Shown: positions 1 to 8,482 of the stretch, piece after piece | Layout of the letters: every line of letters begins with the position of its first letter | Position numbering within the stretch: position 1 is the first letter of the stretch | Source of the DNA: Pedococcus dokdonensis | Lineage (GTDB): Bacteria; Actinomycetota; Actinomycetes; Actinomycetales; Dermatophilaceae | Assembly: GCF_900104525.1 (NCBI RefSeq) | Contig: NZ_LT629711.1 | Span: forward strand, 2,914,001-2,978,000 | Direction: 5' to 3' | Length of the DNA stretch: 64,000 nt | The notes under the pieces: model-generated | Told to the model about the DNA's origin: nothing | Databases searched by the model: none | The model's input: only the letters and a program-made list of their open reading frames with translations | Translations under genes and position numbers: made by a program

Positions 1-27
1 ACGAGAACGGATGTGGGGAGGCGAACC

Positions 28-75
28 GTGGGGCCAGCGGACCGTGGGGCCAGCGGACCGTGGGGCCAGCGGAGC
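28..75. repeat. Three tandem copies of a 16-bp unit
   Basis: The unit GTGGGGCCAGCGGACC starts at 28, 44 and 60; the third copy differs only in its next-to-last base. It lies just downstream of the stop codon of the DUF389 gene and the array may begin before this window. I see no coding or hairpin role for it. Confidence 0.8.
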
Positions 76-95
76 TTGCCGTGCGGGTAGCGCGG

Positions 96-1055
96 TCAGT
101 GGCTGGGGTGGCGGCTGAGGAGTCGTCGGCGGTGGTGCGCTTTGCGGTTCCAGACGACGTGTTGGAGCGCGAGGGTGGCCCAGCCGGCGAGGATCATGCC
201 GGTGATGTTGAGGACCAGCTGGATGGCACTGCCCCAGATCTCCTGGCTGGCGCCGAAGGCGATGCCGAGGGCGACGTTCCCGGCGGCGGGGACCGTGGTG
301 ACGGAGATGAAGACCCCGGACAGCCCACCGACCTTGGCGGAGGTCAAGGACAGCACGCCTGCGGCTGCGGCGATGAGCGCGACGATGAAGGACCACTTGT
401 CCGGGGAGTAGATGAAGTCGGTGCCGGGTCGGGGGCCGGTGACGTCATCGACGGTGATCCAGCCGAGACCGCGGCCGGCGAGGGCGGCGAGGGTGGTTGC
501 GCTGATGGCGACGGCGAACCCGACGAGCAGGGTGCGGGCGGCCAGCCGAAAGAGGGTCCATCGACGGCGAACCAGGGCCAGGCCGAGGGCGGCGATGGCG
601 ATGAACTCCGGACCGAGGACCATGGCGCCGATGACGAGGACCTGTGAGTCGACGACGATGGCGATGGCGGCGAGCAGGGTTGCGAGCGTCATGAACGCCA
701 GGTAGGTCCAGTTGAGCTCGGACTCTTCGTAGGCTCGTTGGGTCACGTCGGCCCAGACGACGGCGTCAGCGCTGGCACCGGGAGTGTGGCGTTCGGCGTC
801 GTACCCGGCTTTGGATACCCACGTGGTCACCGGTTCGACGTGGATGGTGCCGCGTTGCGGTAGGTCTAGTGCGCCGAGTCGGTCGATGAGCTCGTTGGCT
901 GCCTCGCGGGCCACGTCGACCTGGACGATGTCGCCCGCCGGCAGGCGGGACGCGCCTTCGAGGACCGCCAGCTGGCTGACGGCGGGATCCCCGGCGAATA
1001 CCGCGAGGACTTGTTCGGTCAGGTCGGTCGGCGTGGTGATCCGTAGCTGGAGCAT
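96..1055 (-). CDS. DUF389 family integral membrane protein
   Basis: This is a 319-residue protein with a soluble N-terminal part of about 110 residues, rich in beta/alpha character, followed by five or six membrane segments. The first pair (about residues 115-170) contains the DSQVLVIGAMVLGPEF stretch that is typical of the DUF389 family, with its conserved I-x-A-x-x-x-x-P-x-F pattern. Its role is not known; family members are uncharacterised membrane proteins. The start lies about 20 bp behind the dnaB stop codon on the same strand, without a strong Shine-Dalgarno sequence, so it may be translationally coupled to dnaB or read from dnaB transcripts. Length is normal for the short DUF389 subgroup. 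Confidence 0.85.
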   Translation of the reverse strand: MLQLRITTPTDLTEQVLAVFAGDPAVSQLAVLEGASRLPAGDIVQVDVAREAANELIDRLGALDLPQRGTIHVEPVTTWVSKAGYDAERHTPGASADAVVWADVTQRAYEESELNWTYLAFMTLATLLAAIAIVVDSQVLVIGAMVLGPEFIAIAALGLALVRRRWTLFRLAARTLLVGFAVAISATTLAALAGRGLGWITVDDVTGPRPGTDFIYSPDKWSFIVALIAAAAGVLSLTSAKVGGLSGVFISVTTVPAAGNVALGIAFGASQEIWGSAIQLVLNITGMILAGWATLALQHVVWNRKAHHRRRLLSRHPSH

Positions 1056-1074
1056 GCGCTGGGTGGGCCAGGCG

Positions 1075-2454
1075 TCAGAAGCCGTCGCGGGCCATGTTGG
1101 CGAACCGGGAGTAGTGCCCCTGGAAGGCCAGCACGATGTCCTTGGTGGGGCCGTTACGGTGCTTGGCCACGATCACGTCGGCCTCCCCCTCGCGACCCGG
1201 GTCGGACTTGTCGCGGTGCAGCAGCACCACCATGTCGGCGTCCTGCTCGATCGAGCCGGACTCACGCAGGTCGGACATCTGCGGGCGCTTGTCGGTGCGC
1301 TGCTCGGGTCCACGGTTCAGCTGGCTGATCGCGATCACCGGAACCTCGAGCTCCTTGGCGAGCAGCTTGAGCGCTCGCGAGAACTCGGAGACCTCCTGCT
1401 GGCGCGACTCGACCTTCTTGCCCGAGCTCATCAGCTGGAGGTAGTCGATGACGACGAGCTTGAGGTTGTGCTGCTGCTTGAGCCGCCGGCACTTGGCGCG
1501 GATCTCCATCAGCGACATGTTCGGGGAGTCGTCGATGAACAGCGGCGAGTCGCTGATCTGCCCCATGATCCGGGCCAGCTTCTTCCAGCCCTGGTCGCCG
1601 ATGGTGCCCTTGCGCAGGTCCTGGAGCTGGATCTGCGCCTCGGCCGAGAGCACGCGCATGGTGATCTCGGAGCGGCTCATCTCGAGCGAGAAGACGGCCG
1701 TGGCCATCTTGTGCTTGATCGCTGCGGCCCGGGCGATGTCGAGCCCCATCGTCGACTTGCCGACGGCGGGACGCGCGGCGAGCACGATCATCTGGCCGGG
1801 GTGCAGGCCGTGGGTCAGCTCGTCGAGCTCGATGAACCCGGTGGGCACCCCGATCATCTCGTCGGTGCGACCGGCGGCGACCTCGATCTCGTTGAGCGTC
1901 TCCTCGAGGATGTCGCCGAGCGCGTGGTAGTCCTCGCCACCGCGCTTGTCCGCGACGGCATACACCTCCGCCTGGGCGGCGTTGACGATGTCCTCGACGT
2001 CGCCGTTGCCCTGCTGGTAGCCGAGCTGCACGATCCGGGTGCCGGCCTCGACCAGCCGCCGCAGGACGGCGCGCTCGCTGACGATCTCGGCGTAGTAGCC
2101 GGCGTTGGCCGCGGTCGGCACCGCCTGGATCAGGGTGTGCAGGTAGGCCTGGCCACCGACCCGCTGCAGGTCGCCGCGCTTGGACAGCTCGTCGGAGACG
2201 GTGATCGCGTCGGCCGGCTCACCCCGCCCGTAGAGGTCGAGGATCGCGTCGTAGATCAGCTCGTGAGCCGGCCGGTAGAAGTCGACACCGCGCAGCCCCT
2301 CGACGCAGTCGGCGATGGCGTCCTTGGAGAGCAGCATGCCGCCGAGGACGGACTGCTCGGCGTGCACGTCCTGGGGCGGAACCCGCTCGTCACTCGGTGG
2401 CGGACCATCGCCACCGGTGCCGAACGCACTCGTGCTCAGCTCCGCAAGAGACAC
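1075..2454 (-). CDS. dnaB: Replicative DNA helicase DnaB
   Basis: DnaB is the hexameric ring helicase that unwinds the replication fork and recruits DnaG primase. The 459-residue product has the N-terminal primase-contact domain (about residues 25-130), a linker, and the RecA-like motor domain with Walker A ARPAVGKST near residue 230 and Walker B VVIDYLQLM near residue 333, followed by the conserved ISQLNRGPEQR and RESGSIEQDADMV segments. The length is that of an intein-free DnaB; the Walker A and neighbouring sites where many actinobacterial dnaB genes carry inteins are uninterrupted. In relatives dnaB usually follows rplI directly; here about 22 kb of other genes lie between them. Several DnaA-box-like sites lie upstream. 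Confidence 0.98.
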   Translation of the reverse strand: MSLAELSTSAFGTGGDGPPPSDERVPPQDVHAEQSVLGGMLLSKDAIADCVEGLRGVDFYRPAHELIYDAILDLYGRGEPADAITVSDELSKRGDLQRVGGQAYLHTLIQAVPTAANAGYYAEIVSERAVLRRLVEAGTRIVQLGYQQGNGDVEDIVNAAQAEVYAVADKRGGEDYHALGDILEETLNEIEVAAGRTDEMIGVPTGFIELDELTHGLHPGQMIVLAARPAVGKSTMGLDIARAAAIKHKMATAVFSLEMSRSEITMRVLSAEAQIQLQDLRKGTIGDQGWKKLARIMGQISDSPLFIDDSPNMSLMEIRAKCRRLKQQHNLKLVVIDYLQLMSSGKKVESRQQEVSEFSRALKLLAKELEVPVIAISQLNRGPEQRTDKRPQMSDLRESGSIEQDADMVVLLHRDKSDPGREGEADVIVAKHRNGPTKDIVLAFQGHYSRFANMARDGF

Positions 2455-2821
2455 CCGGGCAACTCCCTGTCACAATTCTGCCGACGCCCCGGACGCCCGT
2501 GGGACGGCCTCCGAGACGAACTCCACCTGTGTGATTCGAGTACACCAGCCGGCACCGACAAACCTGCGCCGACACCACCGGGACCCGTGATCGGCACAAC
2601 GTATGGCCGACCGGGCCCCGGCTCAAACCGGCCCTGTGGACAGGGTGGGGACAAGGTGTGCGCAACGCCCGGATCCACTGTGCACAGTCGGGGGATAACC
2701 CTGTGGATTTCGCGACGGCCCGTCGCGCTGCACGCTGCTGACCTGCGCAGATGCCGTCCACCGGGTGTGGACCCGAGAAAGTTTCGGGCGTGTCCGCGGA
2801 TCCCGACGTAGCCTTGGGGAC

Positions 2822-3094
2822 ATGTGCCGCAACATCCGCCAACTGCACAACTTCGAGCCCGCCGCCACGACCGACGAGGTCCGCGCCGCCGCCCTCCAGT
2901 ACGTCCGGAAGGTCAGCGGCAGCACCAGGCCGAGTGCCGCCAACCAGGCCGCCTTCGACGAGGCGGTGGCCGAGGTCGCGCACGCGACCCAGCACCTGCT
3001 CGACCACCTCACCACGAGCGCGCCACCCAAGGACCGCGAGGTCGAGGCCGCCAAGGCGAAGGCCCGCGCCCAGGCGCGTTACGGGGCCGCCTGA
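2822..3094 (+). CDS. DUF2277 family small conserved protein
   Basis: A 90-residue protein that begins MCRNIRQLHNFEPAAT, the nearly invariant opening of DUF2277 proteins, and ends with the family's KDREVEAAKAKARA segment. The function is unknown. I chose the ATG at 2822 because the family starts exactly at MCRNI; an upstream in-frame start at 2765 would add 19 unrelated residues. The first residues hold a Cys and the motif LHNFEP; the rest is predicted helical. It stands alone, followed by a 31-bp tandem repeat. Confidence 0.9.
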   Translation: MCRNIRQLHNFEPAATTDEVRAAALQYVRKVSGSTRPSAANQAAFDEAVAEVAHATQHLLDHLTTSAPPKDREVEAAKAKARAQARYGAA

Positions 3095-3111
3095 GCCACG
3101 CCGCACACCCA

Positions 3112-3173
3112 CTCGGTATGCCGGGTGGCCGGCTCTGCAGGCCTCGGTATGCCGGGTGGCCGGCTCTGCAGGC
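3112..3173. repeat. Two perfect tandem copies of a 31-bp unit
   Basis: The unit runs 3112-3142 and is repeated exactly at 3143-3173. Each copy begins CTCGGTATGCCG and contains the small inverted repeat GCCGG-N4-CCGGC. It sits in the 178-bp space behind the DUF2277 gene. The GGTATGCCG core is the same as the arms of the inverted repeat between ssb and rpsR and is part of the heptamer overrepresented in the window. Confidence 0.85.
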
Positions 3174-3272
3174 GTCGTCCCGAATGGGTGGCAGACCTGC
3201 GCCGGCGCCAGCGCCGCTGGGGGCTGTGGACAACCCACGGGGTGCCGTCGGCCGCGCTGACACAGTGAGGAC

Positions 3273-4037
3273 ATGACCTCATCCGGCACCGCCACCGACC
3301 GCCGCCGTCCCCGGATCACCCACCTCGTGCTCGTCGACGGGCTGCCGGCCGACCACTGGGTCGAGGAGGGCGCGGACGCCGCGCACCTGGTGCCGGGCCG
3401 CGGAGCCGCAGGACCGCGGGCCCGGGTCGCCGAGCTGGCCACCGACCTCGAGCGCCGCGACCACGAGCGCTCCTGGCTCGAGGCCCTGGTCGGCGGCCCC
3501 GACGCCCTGGCCGCCCTCGACGCCGAGCCCCTGCCGCCGCGGCTCTTCACGCTCCCCGACCTCGGCCCTGACCTCGGCCCCGCAGGGGCACCCGCGGTCG
3601 CGGCCCGGGCCATCGCGATCGGGGCGGAGTGCGACCGCATCGCGACCGAGGTCTTCGACGACGCCGAGCTGGGGGCGGCGCTGCGCCGGCTGTGGGAGGC
3701 GGCGCTCGCCATCGACCCGGCGATGCTGGTGCGCAGCAGCCGTGACGACACCGCCGTCGGCGCCCTCGTCTGGGTCACCCTCCAGGCCAACGGGCTGCTC
3801 GGTGCGACCGGCCGGATGCTGGCCCGCGAGCTCTGGCCCCGACTCGGCGTGCCCGCCTCCGCGGCTGGCCGCGGTGCAGCGCTCCTCGAGCGGTTGGCGC
3901 CCGGCTCGGGGCTGCTCGTGCCACCGCCGGGTGCCCCGCGGCTGCGGGCGACCGGGCGGTCCGACGTGCTGCTGGCGTCCACCCGGCGGCTGCTCGTGCA
4001 GCGGCGCGACGAGCTGCGCGATGAGTTCTCGGCGTGA
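3273..4037 (+). CDS. Hypothetical protein, 254 residues
   Basis: I do not recognise this protein. It begins ATG 6 nt behind a GAGGAC ribosome-binding site and codes for a mostly helical, Ala/Leu/Arg/Glu-rich soluble protein without membrane segments, signal peptide or cysteine-based metal sites except one Cys near residue 118. The N-terminal part (HLVLVDGLPADHWVEEG) looks strand-rich, the remainder helical. It ends about 60 bp before the MFS gene and could be co-transcribed with it. The codon pattern is that of the genome, so I take it as real; the opposite-strand reading frames here are shadows. Confidence 0.7.
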   Translation: MTSSGTATDRRRPRITHLVLVDGLPADHWVEEGADAAHLVPGRGAAGPRARVAELATDLERRDHERSWLEALVGGPDALAALDAEPLPPRLFTLPDLGPDLGPAGAPAVAARAIAIGAECDRIATEVFDDAELGAALRRLWEAALAIDPAMLVRSSRDDTAVGALVWVTLQANGLLGATGRMLARELWPRLGVPASAAGRGAALLERLAPGSGLLVPPPGAPRLRATGRSDVLLASTRRLLVQRRDELRDEFSA

Positions 4038-4095
4038 GTGCGGTCAACATCCACGAACCCACTCCAGAGCAGCACCGCCCACCCGAGGACACGAC

Positions 4096-5619
4096 ATGAG
4101 CGACACGACCTGCACCACCGAGGCGGAGCCGACCGCGGCCCTGGCCGAGACCCGGCCCGAGCCGCCCGCCACCCCCACCAGCCCGAAGACACCGGCACCC
4201 GAGGGGGCGGTGAACGTCAACCTGGTGATGCGGATCCTGACCCTGTCGACCTTCGTCGTCATCCTCAACGAGACGATCATGGTCAACGCGATCCCGCGGC
4301 TGATGCGCGACTTCGCCGTCCCGGCGACCAGTGCCCAGTGGCTGTCCACCGCGTTCATGCTGACCATGGCGGTCGTCATCCCGGCGACCGGCTGGTTCCT
4401 GCAGCGGGTGTCGACGCGCACCGCGTACGCCCTGGCCATGAGCCTCTTCCTGGCCGGCACCGCCGCTGCGACCCTCGCCCCCACCTTCACCGTCCTGCTC
4501 GCTGCCCGCGTCATCCAGGCCAGCGGCACGGCGGTGATGATGCCGCTGCTGATGACGACGATGATGACCCTCGTCCCGCCGCAGGACCGCGGCAAGGTGA
4601 TGGGCAACGTCACCCTCGTCATGTCGGTGGCACCTGCGCTCGGGCCGGCGGTCTCCGGCCTGCTCCTCGAGCTCGGCTCGTGGCGGCTGATCTTCGCGGT
4701 CGTCCTCCCCATCGCCGGGGTCGTCGGCTCGCTCGGGCTGCGCGAGCTGGTCAACATCGGCGAGCCCACCAGCACCCGGATCGACCTCCCCAGCGTGGTC
4801 CTCTCGGCCATCGGCTTCGGCGCCCTGGTCTACGGGCTGAGCGGTCTGGGCGAGGGCGGCCGCGCGACGCACACCATCCCGCCGACCGTCGTCACCGCCG
4901 CCGGTGTCGTGGCCCTGGTCGCCTTCGTCCGCCGCCAGGTCGTCCTGCAGCGGGGCGGCGGGGCGCTGCTCGACCTGCGCACCCTGACCTTCCGCCCGTT
5001 CGCGGTCTCCCTCGGCCTGATGTGCCTGGCGTTCATGGCGATGATGGGCGCGATGATCCTGCTCCCGCTCTACCTGCAGGACGTCCTGCACCTGAGCACC
5101 CTGATGACCGGCTTGCTGCTCATGCCGGGCGGGCTCGTGATGGGACTGCTGGGGCCGGTCGTCGGCCGCGCCTACGACCGGTTCGGCGCCCCGCGGCTGG
5201 TCATCCCCGGCGCAGTCGTCATGGCGGTCACCCTCGCGCTCTTCACCCGCGTCGGCACCGACACCTCGCCGTGGTTGCTGCTGGCCGACTACGTCTTCCT
5301 GATGGCCTCGCTCGGCCTGGTCTTCACGCCGGTCTTCACCTCGGGCCTGTCGGTCCTGCCGCCGCACCTCTACGCCCACGGCAGTGCCGTCCTCGGCTCG
5401 CTCCAGCAGGTCGCCGCGGCGGCCGGCACGGCGATCGTGGTCAGCGTGATGGCCGGGCGGGCGGCCACGGCGACGGCCGGTGGCGCGGCTCCGCTCGATG
5501 CCCTCAGCACCGGGGTCCGGTGGGGCTTCGGGGTCGGCGCCGTCCTCGCCCTGGGTGTCGTGGGCGTGGCGTTCGCGATCCGCACCCCCAAGCTCGAGGA
5601 CGCGCCCGCCCACCACTGA
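4096..5619 (+). CDS. MFS multidrug transporter, DHA2 (14-segment) type
   Basis: A 507-residue proton-linked exporter of the DHA2 branch of the major facilitator superfamily. After a 45-residue Thr/Pro/Glu-rich cytoplasmic leader come about 14 membrane segments. Segment 1 carries LNETIMVNAIPRLMRDF, the DHA2 motif (usually LDxTIVNVALP), and the stretch after segment 2 carries WLSTAFMLTMAVVIPATGWF. A loop motif DRGKVMGN and ALGPAVSGLLLE (antiporter motif C) are also visible. The substrate cannot be told. The ATG at 4096 follows a GAGG box by 8 nt. No regulator adjoins; it may be read together with the upstream hypothetical gene. Confidence 0.92.
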   Translation: MSDTTCTTEAEPTAALAETRPEPPATPTSPKTPAPEGAVNVNLVMRILTLSTFVVILNETIMVNAIPRLMRDFAVPATSAQWLSTAFMLTMAVVIPATGWFLQRVSTRTAYALAMSLFLAGTAAATLAPTFTVLLAARVIQASGTAVMMPLLMTTMMTLVPPQDRGKVMGNVTLVMSVAPALGPAVSGLLLELGSWRLIFAVVLPIAGVVGSLGLRELVNIGEPTSTRIDLPSVVLSAIGFGALVYGLSGLGEGGRATHTIPPTVVTAAGVVALVAFVRRQVVLQRGGGALLDLRTLTFRPFAVSLGLMCLAFMAMMGAMILLPLYLQDVLHLSTLMTGLLLMPGGLVMGLLGPVVGRAYDRFGAPRLVIPGAVVMAVTLALFTRVGTDTSPWLLLADYVFLMASLGLVFTPVFTSGLSVLPPHLYAHGSAVLGSLQQVAAAAGTAIVVSVMAGRAATATAGGAAPLDALSTGVRWGFGVGAVLALGVVGVAFAIRTPKLEDAPAHH

Positions 5620-5678
5620 GCCAGCCTGGTGGCTGGCCGTGCCGGAGGCGGCAGGGCCACCCTGACCGCGACAGGGTG
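5620..5678 (+). terminator. Two successive hairpins behind the MFS gene
   Basis: A 7-bp stem GCCAGCC/GGCTGGC with a 4-nt loop occupies 5620-5637 and overlaps the stop region of the transporter gene. A second 7-bp stem CACCCTG/CAGGGTG with a 7-nt loop occupies 5658-5678. Neither has a U tract, as is usual in GC-rich actinobacteria; together they probably end the transporter transcript before the alkD-like gene at 5704. Confidence 0.5.
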
Positions 5679-5703
5679 ACGGCGGGGCGGGCATGCTGCT
5701 CCC

Positions 5704-6399
5704 GTGACCCACCCCGTCGTCGCCGCGATCCGGGCCGAGCTCGCGGCCGCGGGTGATCCCGAACGTGCGATCGCCCAGCAGGCCTACATGAAGTCGGCGA
5801 TGCCCTACCGCGGCATCACCGCCCCCCTGCTCAAGGCGATCCTGCGCCCGGTCCTGGCTGACCCGGACCACCGGATCACGCAGCGCCGCCAGTGGGAGCA
5901 GGCGGTCCGTGAGCTCTGGGACGGTGCCACCCACCGCGAGGAGCGGTATGCCGCGACGGCACTGACGGGGCACCGCAGCTACCGCGGGTGGCAGGACCCG
6001 GAGACCATCCCGCTCTACGAGCACCTCGTGGTCACCGGCGCGTGGTGGGACCACGTCGACGAGGTGGCCAGCAACCGGATCGGCCCGATCCTGTTGTCCC
6101 ACAAGGCGGAGGTCACCCCGACCATCGAGCAGTGGATCGAGCACGAGGACCTCTGGCTGCGCCGCACGTCGATCATCTGCCAGCTGACCTTCAAGGAGCG
6201 CACCGACCTCGGCCTGCTCCGTGCCGCGATCGAGCCCAACCTCGAGGACCCCAGTTTCTGGATCCGCAAGGCGATCGGCTGGGCGTTGCGGCAGCACGCC
6301 CGCACCGACGCGGACTGGGTGCGGGCGACCGTCGCGGAGTACGACGGTCGCCTGAGCGGCCTCAGCCGGCGCGAGGCGCTCAAGCACCTCCAGCCATAG
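5704..6399 (+). CDS. AlkD-like DNA alkylation repair glycosylase
   Basis: A 231-residue HEAT-like-repeat DNA glycosylase of the AlkC/AlkD family, which removes bulky or cationic 3- and 7-alkylpurines without base flipping. The protein has the family landmarks: AYMKSAMPYRGI near the N terminus, GAWWDHVDEVAS (carrying the Trp and catalytic Asp that correspond to W109 and D113 of Bacillus AlkD) and SFWIRKAIGWALRQ (the W187 region). The start is GTG at 5704. Its 3' end overlaps that of the convergent MFS gene by 20 bp. Likely a constitutive repair gene. Confidence 0.9.
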   Translation: MTHPVVAAIRAELAAAGDPERAIAQQAYMKSAMPYRGITAPLLKAILRPVLADPDHRITQRRQWEQAVRELWDGATHREERYAATALTGHRSYRGWQDPETIPLYEHLVVTGAWWDHVDEVASNRIGPILLSHKAEVTPTIEQWIEHEDLWLRRTSIICQLTFKERTDLGLLRAAIEPNLEDPSFWIRKAIGWALRQHARTDADWVRATVAEYDGRLSGLSRREALKHLQP

Positions 6400-7576
6400 C
6401 CGGGCCGGGTCGCCGGACCACGGTGCGCGCGATCGCCAGCGCGAACAGCGTGGACGCCCCGGCCACGACGAAGGCACCTCCGATGTGGCCGGCGTCGGAC
6501 AGCGACCCGGCCGCCGCGGCCCCGATCGAGGAGCCGACCAGGAAAGCCGAGATCAGCCACGCGAACGCCTCCGTGGTCGTGCCGACCGGGGCGAACTCGT
6601 CGACCAGCTGGAAGACACAGGTCAGCACTGGTGGCAGCCCCAGCCCGCTGGCGACGGTGAGCAGCCCCATCACCCAGGGCGACGAGGGGACCGCGGACTG
6701 CGCGGCATACGTCACGACCAGCAGCGCCAGCCCGAGCAGGAGGTCACGGCGCGGGTCGCGGTGCGGCGCCCGCGGGCTGTAGGCGACGCCGCCGATCAGG
6801 GCGCCCAGCGCGTTGGCGGCCACCAGCCACGGAGCCAGGCCGCGGTCACCCACGGACTCGGCGTAGGCGACCAGGGCGACCGCCGGCACCCCGACGGTGA
6901 GCCCGACGAGGACGATGGCGGAGTAGAGGACCGACAGCCGTCGCGAGCGCAGCGGCCCGAGCCAGTGCCGGTCCTCGTGCTCCGGCGGCACCCATGACCG
7001 GGACGCGTGCGACGCGACGAACCAGAGCGTGCCGCCCACCCCGACGAGGGCTGCGGCGACCAGGCCGCCGCCGGCCCCGGTGAGCTGGGCGAGCAGCACG
7101 GCGAGCGGCCCCAGCACGAAGATCAGCTCCTGGGCGGCTGCATCCAGGGCGAACGCCGACGGCACCTGCCGGGGGGTGAGCACCGATGGCCACAGGGTGC
7201 GCAGGGCCGGTTCGAGCGGGGGTGTCGCCACGCCTGCGACGAGGGCCACCACGATCGCGCCGCCAGACGGCACCCACGGGAGCACTGCCAGAGCAGCTGA
7301 CGAGACCACCCCGCCGAGGACCAGCGCCGAGCGCTGTCCGCGCACGTCCATCACCCGCGACAGCGCCGGCCCGCCCACGCAGCAACCGAGCGAGTATGCC
7401 GCCGTGAGCAGTCCCGCTCGCCCGTAGCCACTGCCGGTGTCGCGGGCGAACAGGACCAGCGCCAGCGGGACCATGCCGTTGGGCAGGCGACCGACCAGCG
7501 CCGCGAACAGCAGCCGGGCGACCTGGGGCAGTCGGAGCAGCGCGGCCGGGCTGAGCGACGGCCCGGGCTCAGTCAC
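6380..7576 (-). CDS. MFS transporter, 12-segment
   Basis: A 398-residue major facilitator with about 12 membrane segments; the opening LLRLPQVARLLFAALVGRLP and the loop ending RVMDVRGQRSALVLGG match the drug/sugar exporter branch often found in actinobacteria. The substrate is not evident. I take the GTG at 7576, which lies inside the last codons of the PIG-L gene (8-bp overlap on the same strand), as the start; a longer frame reaching to 7813 would run antiparallel in register through the PIG-L gene and reads as Arg/Ser/Pro-rich noise. The two genes thus form an operon. The 3' end overlaps the alkD-like gene convergently. Confidence 0.85.
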   Translation of the reverse strand: MTEPGPSLSPAALLRLPQVARLLFAALVGRLPNGMVPLALVLFARDTGSGYGRAGLLTAAYSLGCCVGGPALSRVMDVRGQRSALVLGGVVSSAALAVLPWVPSGGAIVVALVAGVATPPLEPALRTLWPSVLTPRQVPSAFALDAAAQELIFVLGPLAVLLAQLTGAGGGLVAAALVGVGGTLWFVASHASRSWVPPEHEDRHWLGPLRSRRLSVLYSAIVLVGLTVGVPAVALVAYAESVGDRGLAPWLVAANALGALIGGVAYSPRAPHRDPRRDLLLGLALLVVTYAAQSAVPSSPWVMGLLTVASGLGLPPVLTCVFQLVDEFAPVGTTTEAFAWLISAFLVGSSIGAAAAGSLSDAGHIGGAFVVAGASTLFALAIARTVVRRPGPAMAGGA

Positions 7577-8381
7577 CGAACGGCCAGCCGACCTGCATCG
7601 CGGGGTGCGAGGCCCGGTCCAGGCCGGGTTCGATGTAGTGCTCGGTCCCGAAGAAGGCCGCGAAGAACTCCTCGGGCATGCCGAGCATCCCCTCGATGTC
7701 GGTGGCCTGGCTCCGGTGTGCCTCGAGCGCGGCCCGCCGCTGCGCCAGGTAGTCGCTGGTGTCGACCTGCCAGCTGATCTCGGCCTCGGGGGTGCCCAGC
7801 GGGTTGCCGTCATCCATCGGGCTGTCCGGGTTGAAGGCCTGGTCCTCGGCGCCGTTCGCCACCGCCTGCTGGTACCAGGTGCGGATCCGGTCCCGGTTCA
7901 TCGTCGACTCCAGCAGCCGGGGGCGCCGGGCGGCGAGCTCGGCGGCGCGGTGCACGACCGGGTGCACCTTGACGTGGTCGGGGTGGCCGTAGCCGCCGTG
8001 CCAGTCGTAGCCCACCAGCACGTCGGCATCCTCCTCGTCGAGGATCGCGACCAACCGTCGCGCGGCCTCGTCGACGTCGGCGCCATGGAAGGCGTTCGGG
8101 TGCGAGTTCTGCTCCCAGCCGCTCATCCCCGAGTCGGCGTAGCCGAGCCAGGCGACCCGCTGCACGCCGAGGGCGTCGGCACTGGCCTGCGCCTCGCGCC
8201 GTCGCCAGTCGACGAGGGTCTCGCCCTCGGGCAGACCGGCCGCAGGCAGCTCGCCGTGGTCCCCGTTGGTCGCGAAGACGGTGACGACGCGGTGCCCCTC
8301 CGCGGCGGCCCGGGCCATCGCGCCGGCGGTCTGCGAGGCCTCGTCGTCGGGGTGGGCGTGGAGGAAGACGATCGTGGACAC
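7569..8381 (-). CDS. PIG-L/LmbE family deacetylase (MshB/Mca-like)
   Basis: A zinc-dependent N-deacetylase of about 270 residues. It opens with STIVFLHAHPDDEAS, the AHPDDE metal site, and has the second metal motif GGYGHPDHVKVH; both are characteristic of PIG-L enzymes, including MshB (mycothiol synthesis) and Mca (mycothiol S-conjugate amidase). The C-terminal half (AISWQVDTSDY-like stretch, QRRAALEAHRSQ) resembles Mca more than MshB but I would not assign it firmly. I place the start at the GTG at 8381; a TTG at 8429 would add 16 residues and run into the operator of the neighbouring GH3 gene. It is translationally coupled to the MFS gene behind it. Confidence 0.82.
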   Translation of the reverse strand: MSTIVFLHAHPDDEASQTAGAMARAAAEGHRVVTVFATNGDHGELPAAGLPEGETLVDWRRREAQASADALGVQRVAWLGYADSGMSGWEQNSHPNAFHGADVDEAARRLVAILDEEDADVLVGYDWHGGYGHPDHVKVHPVVHRAAELAARRPRLLESTMNRDRIRTWYQQAVANGAEDQAFNPDSPMDDGNPLGTPEAEISWQVDTSDYLAQRRAALEAHRSQATDIEGMLGMPEEFFAAFFGTEHYIEPGLDRASHPAMQVGWPFGD

Positions 8382-8427
8382 GACGTCATCATGCCAACCA
8401 CCCCCGACGGAGGACGTCTCGGTGGGC

Positions 8428-8449
8428 AAATAGTTTGCCGTAACTATTT
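8428..8449. promoter_or_regulatory. AT-rich palindromic operator between PIG-L and GH3 genes
   Basis: The inverted repeat AAATAGTT-N6-AACTATTT is perfect over 8 bp per arm and lies 33 bp before the GTG start of the beta-glucosidase gene, in a very AT-rich island of this GC-rich region. It fits a homodimeric repressor site (TetR or LacI size, 22 bp) and probably covers the GH3 promoter. The TetR gene directly downstream of the GH3 gene (10989) is the obvious candidate to bind it. Confidence 0.65.
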
Positions 8450-8482
8450 ACTCCGACACCCCTCCCGGCCCACACTGACCCG

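Larger units (their letters stand above)
2635..3233. other. Cluster of DnaA-box-like TGTGGA sites around the dnaB promoter
   Basis: Four same-strand TGTGGA sites lie at 2635, 2702, 2766 and 3225. The one at 3225-3233, TGTGGACAA, is the exact complement of TTGTCCACA, the DnaA box form used by GC-rich actinobacteria as I recall it; that at 2635 (TGTGGACAG) differs by one base. The gene-free stretch 2455-2821 also holds a perfect 12-bp palindrome, ACTGTGCACAGT, at 2677-2688. It must contain the dnaB promoter (minus strand) and that of the DUF2277 gene (plus strand), but I could not fix -35/-10 boxes. Whether DnaA binds here is an inference. Confidence 0.4.

Noticed and set aside
1075..2454. Intein in DnaB
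   Set aside because: The helicase is of normal length and its motifs are uninterrupted.
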